Assembly: GCA_003214855.1 (NCBI GenBank)
Contig: QCLC01000012.1
Location: 1-46,038 of the forward strand
DNA length: 46,038 nucleotides
Origin: Prochlorococcus sp. AG-412-I05
GTDB lineage: Bacteria > Cyanobacteriota > Cyanobacteriia > PCC-6307 > Cyanobiaceae
Reading direction: 5' to 3'
Shown here: positions 36,295 to 45,901 of the stretch, in pieces
Numbering within the stretch: position 1 is the first letter of the stretch
How the letters are laid out: each line of letters opens with the position of its first letter
Notes under the pieces: model-generated
What the model was told of the DNA's origin: nothing
Databases searched by the model: none
Seen by the model: only the letters and a program-made list of their open reading frames with translations
Position numbers and translations under genes: made by a program

Positions 36295-37356
36295 TTATTC
36301 TCCCGCTGTGATCACAAGTTGGCTCACGAGCTCTTCGAGCGTTACACCAGAAGCCTCCCAGAGCATTGGATACATGCTCTGAGATGTGAAGCCTGGCAGG
36401 GTGTTGATCTCATTGAGCCAAATTTCATTGCGTGCAGCGTTGTAAAAAAAGTCGACCCTGGCCATGCCATGGGCGGCTACGCAGCGGCAGGCTTGTAACG
36501 CCAGTGTGCGGATTTGTGCTTCAACTCCCGCTGGTAGAGGCGCTGGAATGAGCGTATGGCTGCAATTTTCGCTGTATTTGGTGTCGTAGTCGTACCAGTC
36601 CGCATCAAAGCAAATCTCCCCTACGACAGAGGTTTGCAGCTCACGCTTGCCTAGGACAGCGCATTCAAGCTCTCTTGCGCTCACTCCCTGCTCCACCACA
36701 ATGCGCCGATCCAGGCTGGCAGCCTTGTCGAGACCGATAAGCAGCTCGTTGCGGTTTTGAGCTTTGCTGATACCGACTGAAGAACCCAGGTTGGCGGGTT
36801 TGACAAAACATGGGTATTTGAGTTTTGCCTCCAACTGTTTGGCGACGTCTTGCCGCGATTCAGTTTCGAGGAGATCTGCGGCATCAACGGCGGCGTACGG
36901 CACCTGGGGTAACCCTGCTGCAGCGAAGGCGGCTTTCATGGCCAACTTGTCCATGCTGAGGGCAGAGCCGAGTACGCCTGAACCCACAAAAGGTTGTCCC
37001 ATCAAGGTGAACAGGCCTTGCACGGTTCCGTCTTCGCCATTGGGACCATGTAGAACTGGATACCAGACCTGTACCTTTTCGCTCCCCTCAGGCAGTTTGG
37101 TAAAGCCCTGCGGGGCAAGGGGTGTCGACAGTTGTTCCGGTTTGGCGGGATGACCTTGCTTCAGCACTGCTTCAGCCACGCATGCTGGCCACCAGCGGCC
37201 TCGTTGGTCGATGTAAATCGCAATGACCTCGAAGCGATTGTTGTTCACTCCGCTGCGTAGGGCACCGACCACGGTGATGGCTGATCGGATTGAAACGGCA
37301 TGTTCCTCGGACGCGCCGCCGAACACCACGCCTACACAGGTGCGGGAGGAAGGCAT
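36295..37356 (-). CDS. ddl: D-alanine--D-alanine ligase
   Basis: 353 residues, ATP-grasp. [19 protein letters not shown] at the N-terminus, [33 protein letters not shown] (ATP loop), [15 protein letters not shown] and the C-terminal metal-binding [20 protein letters not shown]. It joins two D-Ala for peptidoglycan. It leads into the unknown membrane protein, ftsQ and ftsZ on the same strand. Confidence 0.96.
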   Translation of the reverse strand: MPSSRTCVGVVFGGASEEHAVSIRSAITVVGALRSGVNNNRFEVIAIYIDQRGRWWPACVAEAVLKQGHPAKPEQLSTPLAPQGFTKLPEGSEKVQVWYPVLHGPNGEDGTVQGLFTLMGQPFVGSGVLGSALSMDKLAMKAAFAAAGLPQVPYAAVDAADLLETESRQDVAKQLEAKLKYPCFVKPANLGSSVGISKAQNRNELLIGLDKAASLDRRIVVEQGVSARELECAVLGKRELQTSVVGEICFDADWYDYDTKYSENCSHTLIPAPLPAGVEAQIRTLALQACRCVAAHGMARVDFFYNAARNEIWLNEINTLPGFTSQSMYPMLWEASGVTLEELVSQLVITAGE

Positions 37357-37396
37357 GGAGATGCTGCAAGGCCGTGGGGGTTAGCGACCAAAGGTA

Positions 37397-38845
37397 TCAG
37401 TGCCGACTTCTAGTTTGATCACAAGGGGTTCCGCTCAGGGAGAAAGCACGCACACTGTTGATCTGAACGTCGACGAGATCGCCTGGGTTATAGCGGCAAC
37501 CTTGGGGGCCTTCGGCCGCAAAGAATGTGAGCCGGTTGGTGCGGGTGCGTCCCATCAGCTGTTGTGGTTTTTTTGGATTGATCCCTTCAGCTAGCACCTG
37601 CTCTACCTTGCCTGAGTAGCGGCTATTGCGCTGCAGGGCTACGCGTTCAACCAGCGCATTGAGTTGCTTGAGTCGCTCCACTTTCACCGCCTCGGGGAGT
37701 TGGTTGTTCCAGGTGGCTGCAGGGGTATTTGGACGGGGTGAGTAAGCCGCGGTGTTCACCTGGTCGAAACCCACTTCCTCGACGAGGTTCAAGGTGTTTT
37801 GGAACTGGGCGTCGGTTTCGCCTGGGAAGGCCACGATCACATCAGTACTGATAGCGGCATCGGGCATAAGCTCCCGGATTCGGTTCACGATGCGTCGATA
37901 ACGCTCCACTGTGTAACCCCTAGCCATGGCCTTAAGCACATCGTTATCACCGCTTTGGAAGGGGATATGGAAGTGTTCGCATACTTTGGGTAGATCAAAG
38001 CAAGCTTCGATCAATCGTTCCGTGAAGTAGCGCGGATGGCTTGTCGCAAAGCGGATGCGCTCGATTCCTTCCACGTCATGAATGTGATGGAGAAGATCGG
38101 TGAGTGTGTTTTGGCGGCGGCCTTCAGGGGTGATCCCGGGCAGATCGCGTCCATAAGCATCAATGTTCTGGCCAAGCAGTGTGATCTCCCGAAATCCACG
38201 GGCGGCCAGGCCCTCGATCTCCAGTCGGATCGCCTCTGGCGATCTTGATTGCTCCTTCCCCCGAACGGAGGGCACCACGCAATAGGTACAACGCTCGTTA
38301 CAGCCGTAGATCACATTGACCCAGGCGCAGATTGTGCTGTCCCGTCGAGCTGTGGTGAGGTCCTCGAGAATGTGGTTGTCATCTGTGGCGACAACCTGCT
38401 GACCATTGTCCACCTGTGTGAGTAGGGCTTCAAGGCGGTTGGCGTGTTGGGGCCCCATCACAAGGTCGAGTTCAGGGATTCGTCGCAGTAACGCTTCTCC
38501 TTCCTGTTGCGCTACGCAACCGGCAACGACCAGCTTCAGATGGGGGTGTGTTCGTTTGCGGCGGGCCTGGCGTCCTAGGTAGCTGTAAACCTTCTGCTCG
38601 GCGTTATCGCGAATTGTGCAGGTGTTGTAGAGCACGAGATCCGCTTCTAGTTCTGCTGGCGCCTCGTGGTATCCCATCGCCTCAAGAATTCCGGCCATGC
38701 GCTCTGAATCGGCTTTGTTCATCTGGCAACCGAAGGTTTGAATCCAGAAACTGCCTTGATGCTGTGTGGTTGTTGCCGGATTAGTAGTGAGGGCGGAGGT
38801 GGCGACCAAGGCAAGAGGCGAAGCGAACGATCGAAACAATCTCAT
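37397..38845 (-). CDS. miaB: tRNA-2-methylthio-N6-dimethylallyladenosine synthase
   Basis: 482 residues from ATG 38845. Three domains: the UPF0004 domain ([41 protein letters not shown] with its three cluster cysteines), the radical SAM domain ([39 protein letters not shown]) and a C-terminal TRAM domain. It methylthiolates i6A37 of tRNAs reading UNN codons, such as the tRNA-Leu(CAA) in this window. It is 41 bp upstream of ddl on the same strand. Confidence 0.96.
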   Translation of the reverse strand: MRLFRSFASPLALVATSALTTNPATTTQHQGSFWIQTFGCQMNKADSERMAGILEAMGYHEAPAELEADLVLYNTCTIRDNAEQKVYSYLGRQARRKRTHPHLKLVVAGCVAQQEGEALLRRIPELDLVMGPQHANRLEALLTQVDNGQQVVATDDNHILEDLTTARRDSTICAWVNVIYGCNERCTYCVVPSVRGKEQSRSPEAIRLEIEGLAARGFREITLLGQNIDAYGRDLPGITPEGRRQNTLTDLLHHIHDVEGIERIRFATSHPRYFTERLIEACFDLPKVCEHFHIPFQSGDNDVLKAMARGYTVERYRRIVNRIRELMPDAAISTDVIVAFPGETDAQFQNTLNLVEEVGFDQVNTAAYSPRPNTPAATWNNQLPEAVKVERLKQLNALVERVALQRNSRYSGKVEQVLAEGINPKKPQQLMGRTRTNRLTFFAAEGPQGCRYNPGDLVDVQINSVRAFSLSGTPCDQTRSRH

Positions 38846-39151
38846 CAACGCCTTCAGTGTGTCGAGCCCTGATGGATTGTGTTGACTTGGAGATGAGGTC
38901 TGTGAGCGCTATTTATTTGGTTGAGTTGCTCAGCCGTTGGAGTGTCTTCAGCATTGCTGGTAGATGCTGTTTAACACCAGTATGCAGCTTGATTTGGCTG
39001 CCCCGAGGCCTTGATGATCAGCTGGCCTTCTTCTAGCAGTGAAGGCTGATATCAGACCGGTTCGCAGGCTTCGACGAGCTTCTAGGCGTTGCAGCTGGGG
39101 ATTGCTCGTTGTGGAGGCTTTGACTCTTGTGAAGCCATGGGAAAAGTTGAG
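38846..39151. other. Intergenic region, no gene seen
   Basis: About 305 bp between miaB and tRNA-His. No ORF with protein-like features and no RNA gene signature was seen; it likely holds the miaB promoter. Confidence 0.4.
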
Positions 39152-39225
39152 GGCGAGCGAGGGGATTCGAACCCCCGAATAGCGGCGCCACAAGCCGCTG
39201 CCTTAACCACTTGGCGACGCCCGCC
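39152..39225 (-). tRNA. trnH: tRNA-His (GTG)
   Basis: On the minus strand the acceptor arm GCGGGCG pairs with CGCTCGC, with an extra G at -1 opposite C73, the tRNA-His identity mark. The anticodon stem gcggc/gccgc encloses loop TTGTGGC with anticodon GTG. The T-arm contains GGTTCGAATCC. CCA is not encoded. Confidence 0.96.
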
Positions 39226-39341
39226 GCGTCGGTAAGAATTTACCAATTCGCCTTGAAGCCATCCTGCAGAACCCATTTGATCAACGTTGCTGGCCATCCG
39301 GAGCATGGCTGGCTGGTGTTTTAGTCCTTGCAGGTTGTGGT

Positions 39342-39704
39342 GTGGTGTTGGTTTGGACCAACCCTTCCATGGAGGATTACAGCGATTATGCAGGTGATCA
39401 GTTGGTGGAACTTGCGACTGAGGAGTTATGTGAGCAGAAGGGGCTACCGATGGTGTTGAGGCTTTGGATTAGAAATTGCCCAGAGCTGATCGCAGCGCAA
39501 CAGCCGGTGCTGGCATCCTTTGCAGGGCAAGACAAATACACAAAAAGGCTGAATTTTGTTTTGGGCAGTCTTTACACGACCAAATGGGATGGTCGGAATT
39601 TGCTCCCGAAGCTGCCTCTGCCCTCCTATACCGTGACAACCATTGCGGGAGCTGGGCGTTTCCTGACCATTCAAACTCGGACGGATCCGGGCAATGTGGA
39701 GTGA
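39342..39704 (+). CDS. DUF4359-domain protein, start uncertain
   Basis: 120 residues from GTG 39342. NPSMEDYSDYAGDQL, two cysteines, TKRLNFVLGSLYTTKW and a C-terminal TVTTIAGAGRFLTIQ fit DUF4359, a family of small anchored proteins. The frame is open upstream and encodes a hydrophobic stretch (WLAGVLVLAGCGVVLVW) that is the usual membrane anchor, but no ATG, GTG or TTG lies in it. Either translation starts at a rare codon, or a small change has removed the start. The ATG at 39305 is in another frame. It overlaps the next gene by 4 nt. Confidence 0.75.
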   Translation: MVLVWTNPSMEDYSDYAGDQLVELATEELCEQKGLPMVLRLWIRNCPELIAAQQPVLASFAGQDKYTKRLNFVLGSLYTTKWDGRNLLPKLPLPSYTVTTIAGAGRFLTIQTRTDPGNVE

Positions 39705-40954
39705 GCCAGGAGCGCAAGGGATGCCTCGAGGCTTGGGTGCCGCGTGGTTTGTTGACAAGGGAAGTGGATGTTTTATCAGCACGTGTCACCGCTGAGGGGC
39801 TATGTCCTCTTCGCGTTTGTTGGCAGGACGGACGCCTTTGCTCTTTTGAGCTGATTGATGCTGATGCTTTAACGCCGAAGCGGCTGCTTTTGCCGAGGTT
39901 GGCAGAGCCCCATGCTCACCTCGACAAGGCATTCACCTGGCTTGAATTTCCCAACCTGCAGGGCACCTATGGCGGTGCCATGGGTGCGAACTTTAAGGAG
40001 CGTCAAAGCCGCACGTTGATTGGGGTGAGGCAGCGTGCTGAGAGATCTCTGAAGCTTGCGTTGAGGCATGGCTTGAGAGCCATGCGCAGTCATGTCGACA
40101 GCCTTGGTTCAGCTACCGATAGCAGCTGGGAGGCTTTGCTGGATCTACAGCGTCAGTGGCAAGAGTGGATGGAGTTGCAATGGGTCGCTCTGGTGCCGAT
40201 TGAGCACTGGAGCACCCGCGAAGGCAAGCAGCTAGCGGGTCGGGTCGCAGCGGTAGGAGGTCTGCTGGGTGGTGTGGTTGTGCCCCCTTTTGATCCGGGG
40301 AAGACGCGAGATTCATTGCGGCAGATGCTGCAACTTGCCGATCGCTTGGGCTGTGGCATTGACCTACACATTGATGAGGCGCAAAGCCATCCTGCGGCTG
40401 GCTTAAAGCAACTGCTGCTGGTGCTTGATCGAATGTCAATCACAGTGCCGATCACTTGTAGTCATGCCAGCAGCATGGGGTTGTTGCCGCCGGGAGCAGT
40501 GCGTCGTTTGGCTGATCGGATGGCGCATCATCGACTCAATGTGGTGTCTCTGCCGCTGACCAATGGCTGGTTGTTGTCGAAGCAACCTCGTCGCACTCCT
40601 GTGAAGCGACCTCTGGCACCCATCCATCAACTCCAGCTTGCAGGTGTAACGGTGGCGGTGGCAGGCGACAACGTTCAAGATCCCTGGTTCCCGGCTGGCA
40701 ACTTTGACCCTTTGGCATTGATGGCTTTTTCGTTGCCGTTGGCTCATCTGGCACCTTGGCAGCGCTTAGGGCTTGCTCCCTTCACCACAGCTGCGGCCAG
40801 GGTGATGAACCTGTCGTGGGAGGGAACATTGCAGCCAGGCAGCCCAGCCAACCTGCTGCTTTTGGAAGCTAGCAGCTGGGCTGAGGCCTTAGCTGCTCCA
40901 CCCCGCCGTCAGGTGATTGTTGATGGAAACTGGCTGCAAGACCCAGGCCAATAA
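39701..40954 (+). CDS. cytosine-deaminase-like amidohydrolase
   Basis: 417 residues from GTG 39701, whose GTGA overlaps the stop of the DUF4359 gene; extension further upstream would run through that gene in another frame and is rejected. Metal-ligand pattern of the CodA branch: H71-A-H73 (EPHAHLDKAFTW), H223 with E226 (DLHIDEAQ), H255 (TCSHASSMG) and D323 (GDNVQDPWFPAGNFDP). The fold is a TIM barrel with a C-terminal PGSPANLLLLEA strand. It probably deaminates cytosine, creatinine or a related ring; substrate not fixed by sequence. Confidence 0.85.
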   Translation: MSQERKGCLEAWVPRGLLTREVDVLSARVTAEGLCPLRVCWQDGRLCSFELIDADALTPKRLLLPRLAEPHAHLDKAFTWLEFPNLQGTYGGAMGANFKERQSRTLIGVRQRAERSLKLALRHGLRAMRSHVDSLGSATDSSWEALLDLQRQWQEWMELQWVALVPIEHWSTREGKQLAGRVAAVGGLLGGVVVPPFDPGKTRDSLRQMLQLADRLGCGIDLHIDEAQSHPAAGLKQLLLVLDRMSITVPITCSHASSMGLLPPGAVRRLADRMAHHRLNVVSLPLTNGWLLSKQPRRTPVKRPLAPIHQLQLAGVTVAVAGDNVQDPWFPAGNFDPLALMAFSLPLAHLAPWQRLGLAPFTTAAARVMNLSWEGTLQPGSPANLLLLEASSWAEALAAPPRRQVIVDGNWLQDPGQ

Positions 40955-41412
40955 GCGTCTTTCCTCAATTAAGAAGGAACAGGTGTTTTATTGTTTGAAT
41001 GTTGAAGTCTTTTGGGCTGCTATTCAACATTAGTGTTTTCTTGATCCTTGGCTTGAGCGATTGAAGAGTAAATTAAGAGATGTTTATTTGGAACACTGAA
41101 GGGATCATGACTTCGTGGTAATGATGGAATTTAAGGCATTAAGCCTTTTTGAAAGAGAAGATGTTGCCCTGAAAGTTGTGAGCCTATTAAGGCTGATGGA
41201 CTTTGTTAGAGAAACTTGTATTGATTGTGGAACTTGCGCATGTAACTATAATTCTACGGGTAGAGATATTATTTAGATCTAGCCACTAATAGTGGCTTTG
41301 GAGGTTTAGGTAGGGGCTAGTTGGCTTATGTTTCTAAAGTTGAATGAGCTGCTAGGCCTAGAGATTTAGTCCCTTTGGAGGCTTGCTTGGTTGATTAACG
41401 TTTGCTCTGTCG
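40955..41412. other. Intergenic region with one palindrome
   Basis: 458 bp, AT-rich compared with its neighbours, no gene or RNA recognised. A perfect 17-nt palindrome agccacta-a-tagtggct lies at 41281-41297, about 115 bp before the flavoprotein start. It could be an operator or a weak terminator. Confidence 0.45.
41281..41297. promoter_or_regulatory. 17-nt perfect palindrome, possible operator
   Basis: Eight-base arms around a single central A. The dyad symmetry would suit a dimeric repressor. It is followed by a short TTTGG, not a T-run, so a terminator is less likely. Confidence 0.35.
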
Positions 41413-42792
41413 ATGGATTACCGCTATCAATTTGTCTTAGCGGTTTGGCCGATGACCAGCACCAGACTCCTTGCCGATTGTTATGCCGAGCTGACGGCCG
41501 TTGCTGATTTGGAGCTCATTGATGCGCCGGTTGAGTTGAAGCGCTTTTCAAGGGATGCCTATGACTTCTCTCCTGTATTGCGTGAGCAGCTGGAGGGCTG
41601 TTGCGCCGATGTTGTTGTCCGCCCCCATACCGTGGCGGCGGTGGCGGTTGTAGCTGGTGCTTGCACGAGGCATGGCATCCCTTTGACCCTGCGAGGTTCA
41701 GGAACAGGGAACTACGGCCAGTGCGTTCCTCTTCAGGGGGGGGTGGTCATGCTGATGGGTGCACTTTCTAAGGTTCGGCATCTCGATCCCGACACGGGAG
41801 TTGTGACGGTGGAGTCGGGCTGTTTGCTGCGCGATCTAGATCAACATCTTTCTCTCCATGGTCGGCAGCTGCGTCTGCTGCCATCTAGCTGGCGAAGTGC
41901 TTCGGTGGGTGGATTCGTGGCTGGCGGCTCGGGTGGGATTGGTTCTGTGCGCTGGGGTTTCTTGCGGGATCCAGGCCATCTGTTGGCTTTGGAGGTCGTG
42001 ACCGCTGAGGATTCGCCCCAACAGTTGCAGTTGGATGCGACTGGATCGGAGGCCCTCAATCATGCTTACGGCAGCAATGGCATCATCACGGCCTTGAGCT
42101 TGGCAACCGCTCCGGCTGTGCCCTGGCAGGAAGTGATGATTGATTGTGAGGATTGGTCAGAGGCCGTGGCCCTTGCTCTCCGCTGTGCTCGTGCAGCAGT
42201 TGATCTGCATCTCTGTAGCTTGCATGAGCGACCAATCGTCGATCAGCTGCCTCACTGGTGTGGTGCTCCTAATGGTCAGCATCGCCTGCTGCTACTCGTC
42301 GCTCCCGATGGTGTTAGCACCCTGAAGCGTCTGGCAGCAGAGGCAGGAGCGCATTGCAAGGTATGGGGGCCAGAAGCTGATCGGGGTGGCACAGGGTTGC
42401 GTGAGCTCACCTGGAACCACACCACGATGCACATGCGTGCTGTCGATCCTGACTGGACCTACTTGCAGATGCTTTTGCCACAGCCTGAGTTAGCTGCGAT
42501 GCAGGTTCTCAAGCAGCAATGGGGCGATGATCTTCTTTGGCATCTGGAGGCGGTGCGCCAGCAGGGTGTGCAACGCCTGGCGGCGTTACCCATCGTCCGC
42601 TGGCGCGGCCGGCAGTTGTTGGAGCAGCTAATGAACGATTGCCGGCAGCTTGGGGCTGTTGTGTTCAACCCGCATGTGATCACTGTTGAGGATGGGGGGC
42701 TTGGGGTTGTTGATGCCGATCAGGTGGCGGCCAAGCGTCGTTATGACCCCAAGGGTGTGCTCAATCCAGGCAAGCTGAGGGGTTGCTTGTAA
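41413..42792 (+). CDS. FAD-binding oxidoreductase (GlcD-like)
   Basis: 459 residues from ATG 41413; ATG 41452 (MTSTRLLADC) is an equally good start. The FAD_binding_4 (PCMH) domain is clear: VVVRPHTVAAVAVVAGACTR, LTLRGSGTGNYGQCVPL, VTVESGCLLRDLDQHLS, SASVGGFVAGGSGGIGSVRWG. The C-terminal substrate domain ends YDPKGVLNPGKL, the family's usual last motif. Members oxidise 2-hydroxy acids such as glycolate or D-lactate. In a cyanobacterium a photorespiratory glycolate dehydrogenase role is plausible, but no GlcE or GlcF partner is adjacent. Confidence 0.88.
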   Translation: MDYRYQFVLAVWPMTSTRLLADCYAELTAVADLELIDAPVELKRFSRDAYDFSPVLREQLEGCCADVVVRPHTVAAVAVVAGACTRHGIPLTLRGSGTGNYGQCVPLQGGVVMLMGALSKVRHLDPDTGVVTVESGCLLRDLDQHLSLHGRQLRLLPSSWRSASVGGFVAGGSGGIGSVRWGFLRDPGHLLALEVVTAEDSPQQLQLDATGSEALNHAYGSNGIITALSLATAPAVPWQEVMIDCEDWSEAVALALRCARAAVDLHLCSLHERPIVDQLPHWCGAPNGQHRLLLLVAPDGVSTLKRLAAEAGAHCKVWGPEADRGGTGLRELTWNHTTMHMRAVDPDWTYLQMLLPQPELAAMQVLKQQWGDDLLWHLEAVRQQGVQRLAALPIVRWRGRQLLEQLMNDCRQLGAVVFNPHVITVEDGGLGVVDADQVAAKRRYDPKGVLNPGKLRGCL

Positions 42793-42803
42793 CAGCCATT
42801 CGT

Positions 42804-43343
42804 TCAGCAATTCAAGCTCTCGAAGGTTGCGATGCCGGTGATCTCGTTGATGCCGTCGGCATCAAGGCAAAGGCGGCGCTGGTCATCAAGATCGAGTAGC
42901 GCATTGCTGAAGTCGGCACCATCAATCCGCGCTCCTGCGAAGCTGCTGCCTGAGGCAATCACCCCTTTGAGGACACTATTGCGCAGATCCGTATCGACGA
43001 AGTCGACACGGTCCATTAGTGCATCAGAGAGGTCAGCGCCGCTGAAGTTTGATTGGGTAAAGGTTCCTTGGGTGAGGATCGAGCCACGCAGATTGCTGTT
43101 GCTGAAGTCGGCAGCTCGCGCAACGGCACCAGCGAAGGATGAGTTGGAGAGGTCTTGTGCGTGGAAGTCTTTCCCGTTTTGGTTGGTGAGGGTGTAGTCC
43201 AGTCGTTCTTGGAATAGAGCCCGATCCTGTAGCCCAACCCCTGAACTGGTGTCGAGAGCTTGCGCAGGGATCGCGATCAGCAGGCAAAGCATCCAGCCCA
43301 GAAACGTCATCAGGCTTTGACGTTGCGACAACAAACTCGGCAT
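42804..43343 (-). CDS. exported pentapeptide-repeat protein
   Basis: 179 residues. A signal peptide (MTFLGWMLCLLIAIPAQA) precedes a mature protein with A(D/N)LXX-type repeats: FSNSNLRGSILTQ, FSGADLSDAL, RVDFVDTDLRNSVLKG, RIDGADFSNALLD. These form a right-handed quadrilateral beta-helix. Two C-terminal cysteines (RLCLDADG, ESLNC) may form a disulfide. Such lumenal pentapeptide proteins are typical of cyanobacterial thylakoids; the role is unknown. Confidence 0.88.
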   Translation of the reverse strand: MPSLLSQRQSLMTFLGWMLCLLIAIPAQALDTSSGVGLQDRALFQERLDYTLTNQNGKDFHAQDLSNSSFAGAVARAADFSNSNLRGSILTQGTFTQSNFSGADLSDALMDRVDFVDTDLRNSVLKGVIASGSSFAGARIDGADFSNALLDLDDQRRLCLDADGINEITGIATFESLNC

Positions 43344-43364
43344 CGGCTTTACGGCAGCACCCTT

Positions 43365-44606
43365 TCACTCTGCCTTGATGGTTTGCTTTGCGAGAAGATC
43401 ACCTAATAAATAGAGGGAACCAGCTACAACTGGAGGTGGATTTGGCCATCGATTCTGTTTGAGCAGGATGGAGAAGACCTGTTCAACATTGTCAGCAGAT
43501 TGGAGTTGGCTTGATAGGTCCGGGCAGTGTGCTGCGAGTTGGTGCTGCGTCCAGCTGCAGTGTTCCGGCACCGGCACGATCCAAGCCAGATCGCTTGGCT
43601 TGAGTAAATGGCGAAGCATGGCTGGTGCTTGCTTGTGGGCCTGTAGACCAAGCACCCAGCAAACCCCAAACTCTTGATTGCTCCACTGCTGCCGCTCTTG
43701 GGCCAACCGTTCGGCTGCTGGTGGGTTATGGGCACCATCAATGAGCACTGGTTGGCTTTGCCAGTGAACGGTCTGCAGTCGTGCAGGCCAGTAGGCGTTG
43801 GCCAGCCCTGTGCGAATGACGTCTTGATTGAGTCGCCAGCCAAGTGGGGCCAGGGATTCCAGAGCACCCTTGGCTACCGCCGCGTTCTGCCGTTGCAAGA
43901 CTCCTGGTAGTCCCAAGTCCCAGTGTTCTGGGAGGGGTGAAACCCATTGCAAGCGGGCCTGTTGATGTTTTGCCTTGTCTTCAAGAATGCTCGCCACTTC
44001 AGCTTGTTGGCGAGCACTGATGACAGCAGCCCCAGGACTGATGACGGCGCTTTTTTCTGCTGTTATCTCTTCCAGGCTGTAACCAAGGTGTTCGCAGTGG
44101 TCGAGGCCGATGTTGGCCATGGCAATGATTGGTCTGTATGGATGAGCTGTGGTGGCATCGAGGCGTCCTCCGAGGCCCACCTCAAGCACAAGCAGCTCTA
44201 CCTCGCGGGATCTGAAGTGATCAAAAGCCGTGGCCATTAACAGCTCGAAGGGGGTGAGTCGGTGGGTTTGGGCAAGGGGTTGAAGGGCGGTGAGTCGTTG
44301 GCGTAGCTCAACGATTGAGATCAGCTCACCATCGCTGCTGATTCGTTCACACCAGCTCACGAGGTGAGGAGAGGTGGTCAGACCCACGCGAATACCAGCG
44401 GCCTTAAGGCTGCTGGTAATGAAGCTGGCGATGGATCCTTTGCCATTGGTCCCTACGACCTGAATGGCTGGAATAGAGGCACAGGGGTTTCCCATGGCCT
44501 GCAGTGCTTGTTGCATGCGCTCAAGGCCAAGATCCATCCCTCGCTGATCAAAACGAGGGATCAGATCGCTTAAATCTTCCCTGCTTGGACTTGTGGGTTT
44601 GGCCAC
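43365..44606 (-). CDS. folC: folylpolyglutamate synthase / dihydrofolate synthase
   Basis: 413 residues, Mur-ligase fold. VVGTNGKGS (P-loop, 52-58) then LTTSPHLVSWCERI, LLVLEVGLGGRLDAT, IGLDHCEHLGYSLEEITAEKSAV and LIDGAHNP are all in order. It adds glutamate to dihydropteroate and folates. The GTG start at 44606 directly abuts the argD stop, so it is co-translated with argD. Confidence 0.95.
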   Translation of the reverse strand: MAKPTSPSREDLSDLIPRFDQRGMDLGLERMQQALQAMGNPCASIPAIQVVGTNGKGSIASFITSSLKAAGIRVGLTTSPHLVSWCERISSDGELISIVELRQRLTALQPLAQTHRLTPFELLMATAFDHFRSREVELLVLEVGLGGRLDATTAHPYRPIIAMANIGLDHCEHLGYSLEEITAEKSAVISPGAAVISARQQAEVASILEDKAKHQQARLQWVSPLPEHWDLGLPGVLQRQNAAVAKGALESLAPLGWRLNQDVIRTGLANAYWPARLQTVHWQSQPVLIDGAHNPPAAERLAQERQQWSNQEFGVCWVLGLQAHKQAPAMLRHLLKPSDLAWIVPVPEHCSWTQHQLAAHCPDLSSQLQSADNVEQVFSILLKQNRWPNPPPVVAGSLYLLGDLLAKQTIKAE

Positions 44607-45788
44607 TTAGCGGAAGTGCGCCAGGGTGGCCTCCAGACGTTGAAGCAGTTGGCGGATTTCGTTTGGTTTGATTACTAGCGGCGGCACCACCCGCACAACC
44701 TTTGGGCCTGCTGCTATCACCAGTAGCTTTTCTTCAAGGGCGGCTTGGGCGACATTTGGGGCTGTGAATGTGCTTTCGTCTTGGAGCACCAATCCCTGCA
44801 GTAGCCCCCAGCCTCTTACCCCTTTGAGTTGCCTCGGGAAATGTTGCACTAGGTCAGTGAGGCCTTCGCGAAGCTGTGCGCCTCGTTGCTGGACCTTTGA
44901 GATCAAACCTCGTCGTTCGATCTCCTTGGCAACTGTGAGAGCTGCCTTGCAGGCAAAGGGATTGCCGCCAAATGTACTGGCGTGGTCACCTGGTTCGAAA
45001 AGATCAGCGTGCTGTTTGACAAGCAAGGCTCCGATGGCATGGCCTCCCCCGAGTCCTTTGGCCAAGGTGAAGGCATCTGGTTCGACCCCAAGCTGCTGAT
45101 ACCCCCACCAGTGACCACAACGGCCCATCCCGACCTGAACTTCATCAAAGATCAGCAGGATCTGATGCTGGCTACAGAGCTCTCTAAGGCGCCGGAAGAA
45201 GCTTGCTTCGCCTGGATTGACGCCACCCTCGCCTTGCAGTGGTTCGATTAATACGGCGGCAACAGAGGGCCCCTGAGCTTCGAGGCGATTGAGCTGCTGC
45301 TCGAAGGCTTGGAGGTCATTGAACGGGAAAAATTCAAAGCCCTCAACCATGGGTTCGAAACCTTTGTGGTAGTTGGGCTGACCTGTGGCACTAATGGCGG
45401 CAAGTGTGCGGCCGTGGAAACTGGAATTGGCGGTGAGAATGATTGGCCGATCAATGCCGCGACGGCGATGACCGTGTTTGCGAGCGAGCTTGATGGCGGC
45501 TTCGTTGGCTTCTGCACCGGAATTGCAGAAGAACACGCTGTCTGCACAGCTGTTTTCTACTAACCAATGGGCAAGAGCCTCTTGTTCAGGAATCTGATAC
45601 AGATTGGAAACATGCTGCAGTTGTTTCAGCTGCTGGCCAAGAGCGCGGCGCAGGGCCCGGTCACTGTGACCGAGGGAGCAGGTCGCGATACCGGCAACAG
45701 CGTCAAGGTATTGATGACCATGGTCATCCCATACCCAGCATCCTTTCCCGCGTAACAGAGTGACGGGAAAGCGTTTGTATGTGCCCAT
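44607..45788 (-). CDS. argD: acetylornithine aminotransferase
   Basis: 393 residues from ATG 45788 (MGTYKRFPVTLL). The open frame runs 28 codons further upstream, but that part (MAELVDALDSKSSAFGHVGS) is just tRNA-Leu read as protein. Class III PLP aminotransferase motifs: FCNSGAEANEAAIKLARK, NSSFHGRTLAAIS, LIFDEVQVGMGRCG and FTLAKGLGGG with the PLP lysine, then HASTFGGNPFAC. It acts in arginine synthesis. The ATG lies 9 bp past the tRNA 3' end, so the two are probably co-transcribed and argD has almost no leader. Confidence 0.95.
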   Translation of the reverse strand: MGTYKRFPVTLLRGKGCWVWDDHGHQYLDAVAGIATCSLGHSDRALRRALGQQLKQLQHVSNLYQIPEQEALAHWLVENSCADSVFFCNSGAEANEAAIKLARKHGHRRRGIDRPIILTANSSFHGRTLAAISATGQPNYHKGFEPMVEGFEFFPFNDLQAFEQQLNRLEAQGPSVAAVLIEPLQGEGGVNPGEASFFRRLRELCSQHQILLIFDEVQVGMGRCGHWWGYQQLGVEPDAFTLAKGLGGGHAIGALLVKQHADLFEPGDHASTFGGNPFACKAALTVAKEIERRGLISKVQQRGAQLREGLTDLVQHFPRQLKGVRGWGLLQGLVLQDESTFTAPNVAQAALEEKLLVIAAGPKVVRVVPPLVIKPNEIRQLLQRLEATLAHFR

Positions 45789-45796
45789 CACAGCAG

Positions 45797-45878
45797 TGGG
45801 AGCGGTGGGACTTGAACCCACATGCCCGAAGGCGCTGGATTTTGAATCCAGTGCGTCTACCAATTCCGCCACGCTCCC
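45797..45878 (-). tRNA. trnL: tRNA-Leu (CAA)
   Basis: Minus-strand acceptor GGGAGCG pairs with CGCTCCC, discriminator A. The anticodon stem ctgga/tccag holds loop TTCAAAA with anticodon CAA. A long variable arm (cgccttcgggcatg) marks class II, and the T-arm has GGTTCAAGTCC. CCA is not encoded. It reads UUG codons. Confidence 0.96.
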
Positions 45879-45901
45879 GTGGAGGTGATGTTATGCCAGG
45901 G

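Noticed and set aside
39476-39700. 75-codon N-terminal extension of the amidohydrolase
   Set aside because: It lies inside the DUF4359 gene in another frame and has no amidohydrolase features; the GTG at 39701 gives a 4-nt overlap and a normal-length protein.
45789-45872. 28-codon N-terminal extension of ArgD (MAELVDALDSKSS...)
   Set aside because: It is the tRNA-Leu gene read as protein, a well-known annotation artefact; ArgD is complete from ATG 45788.
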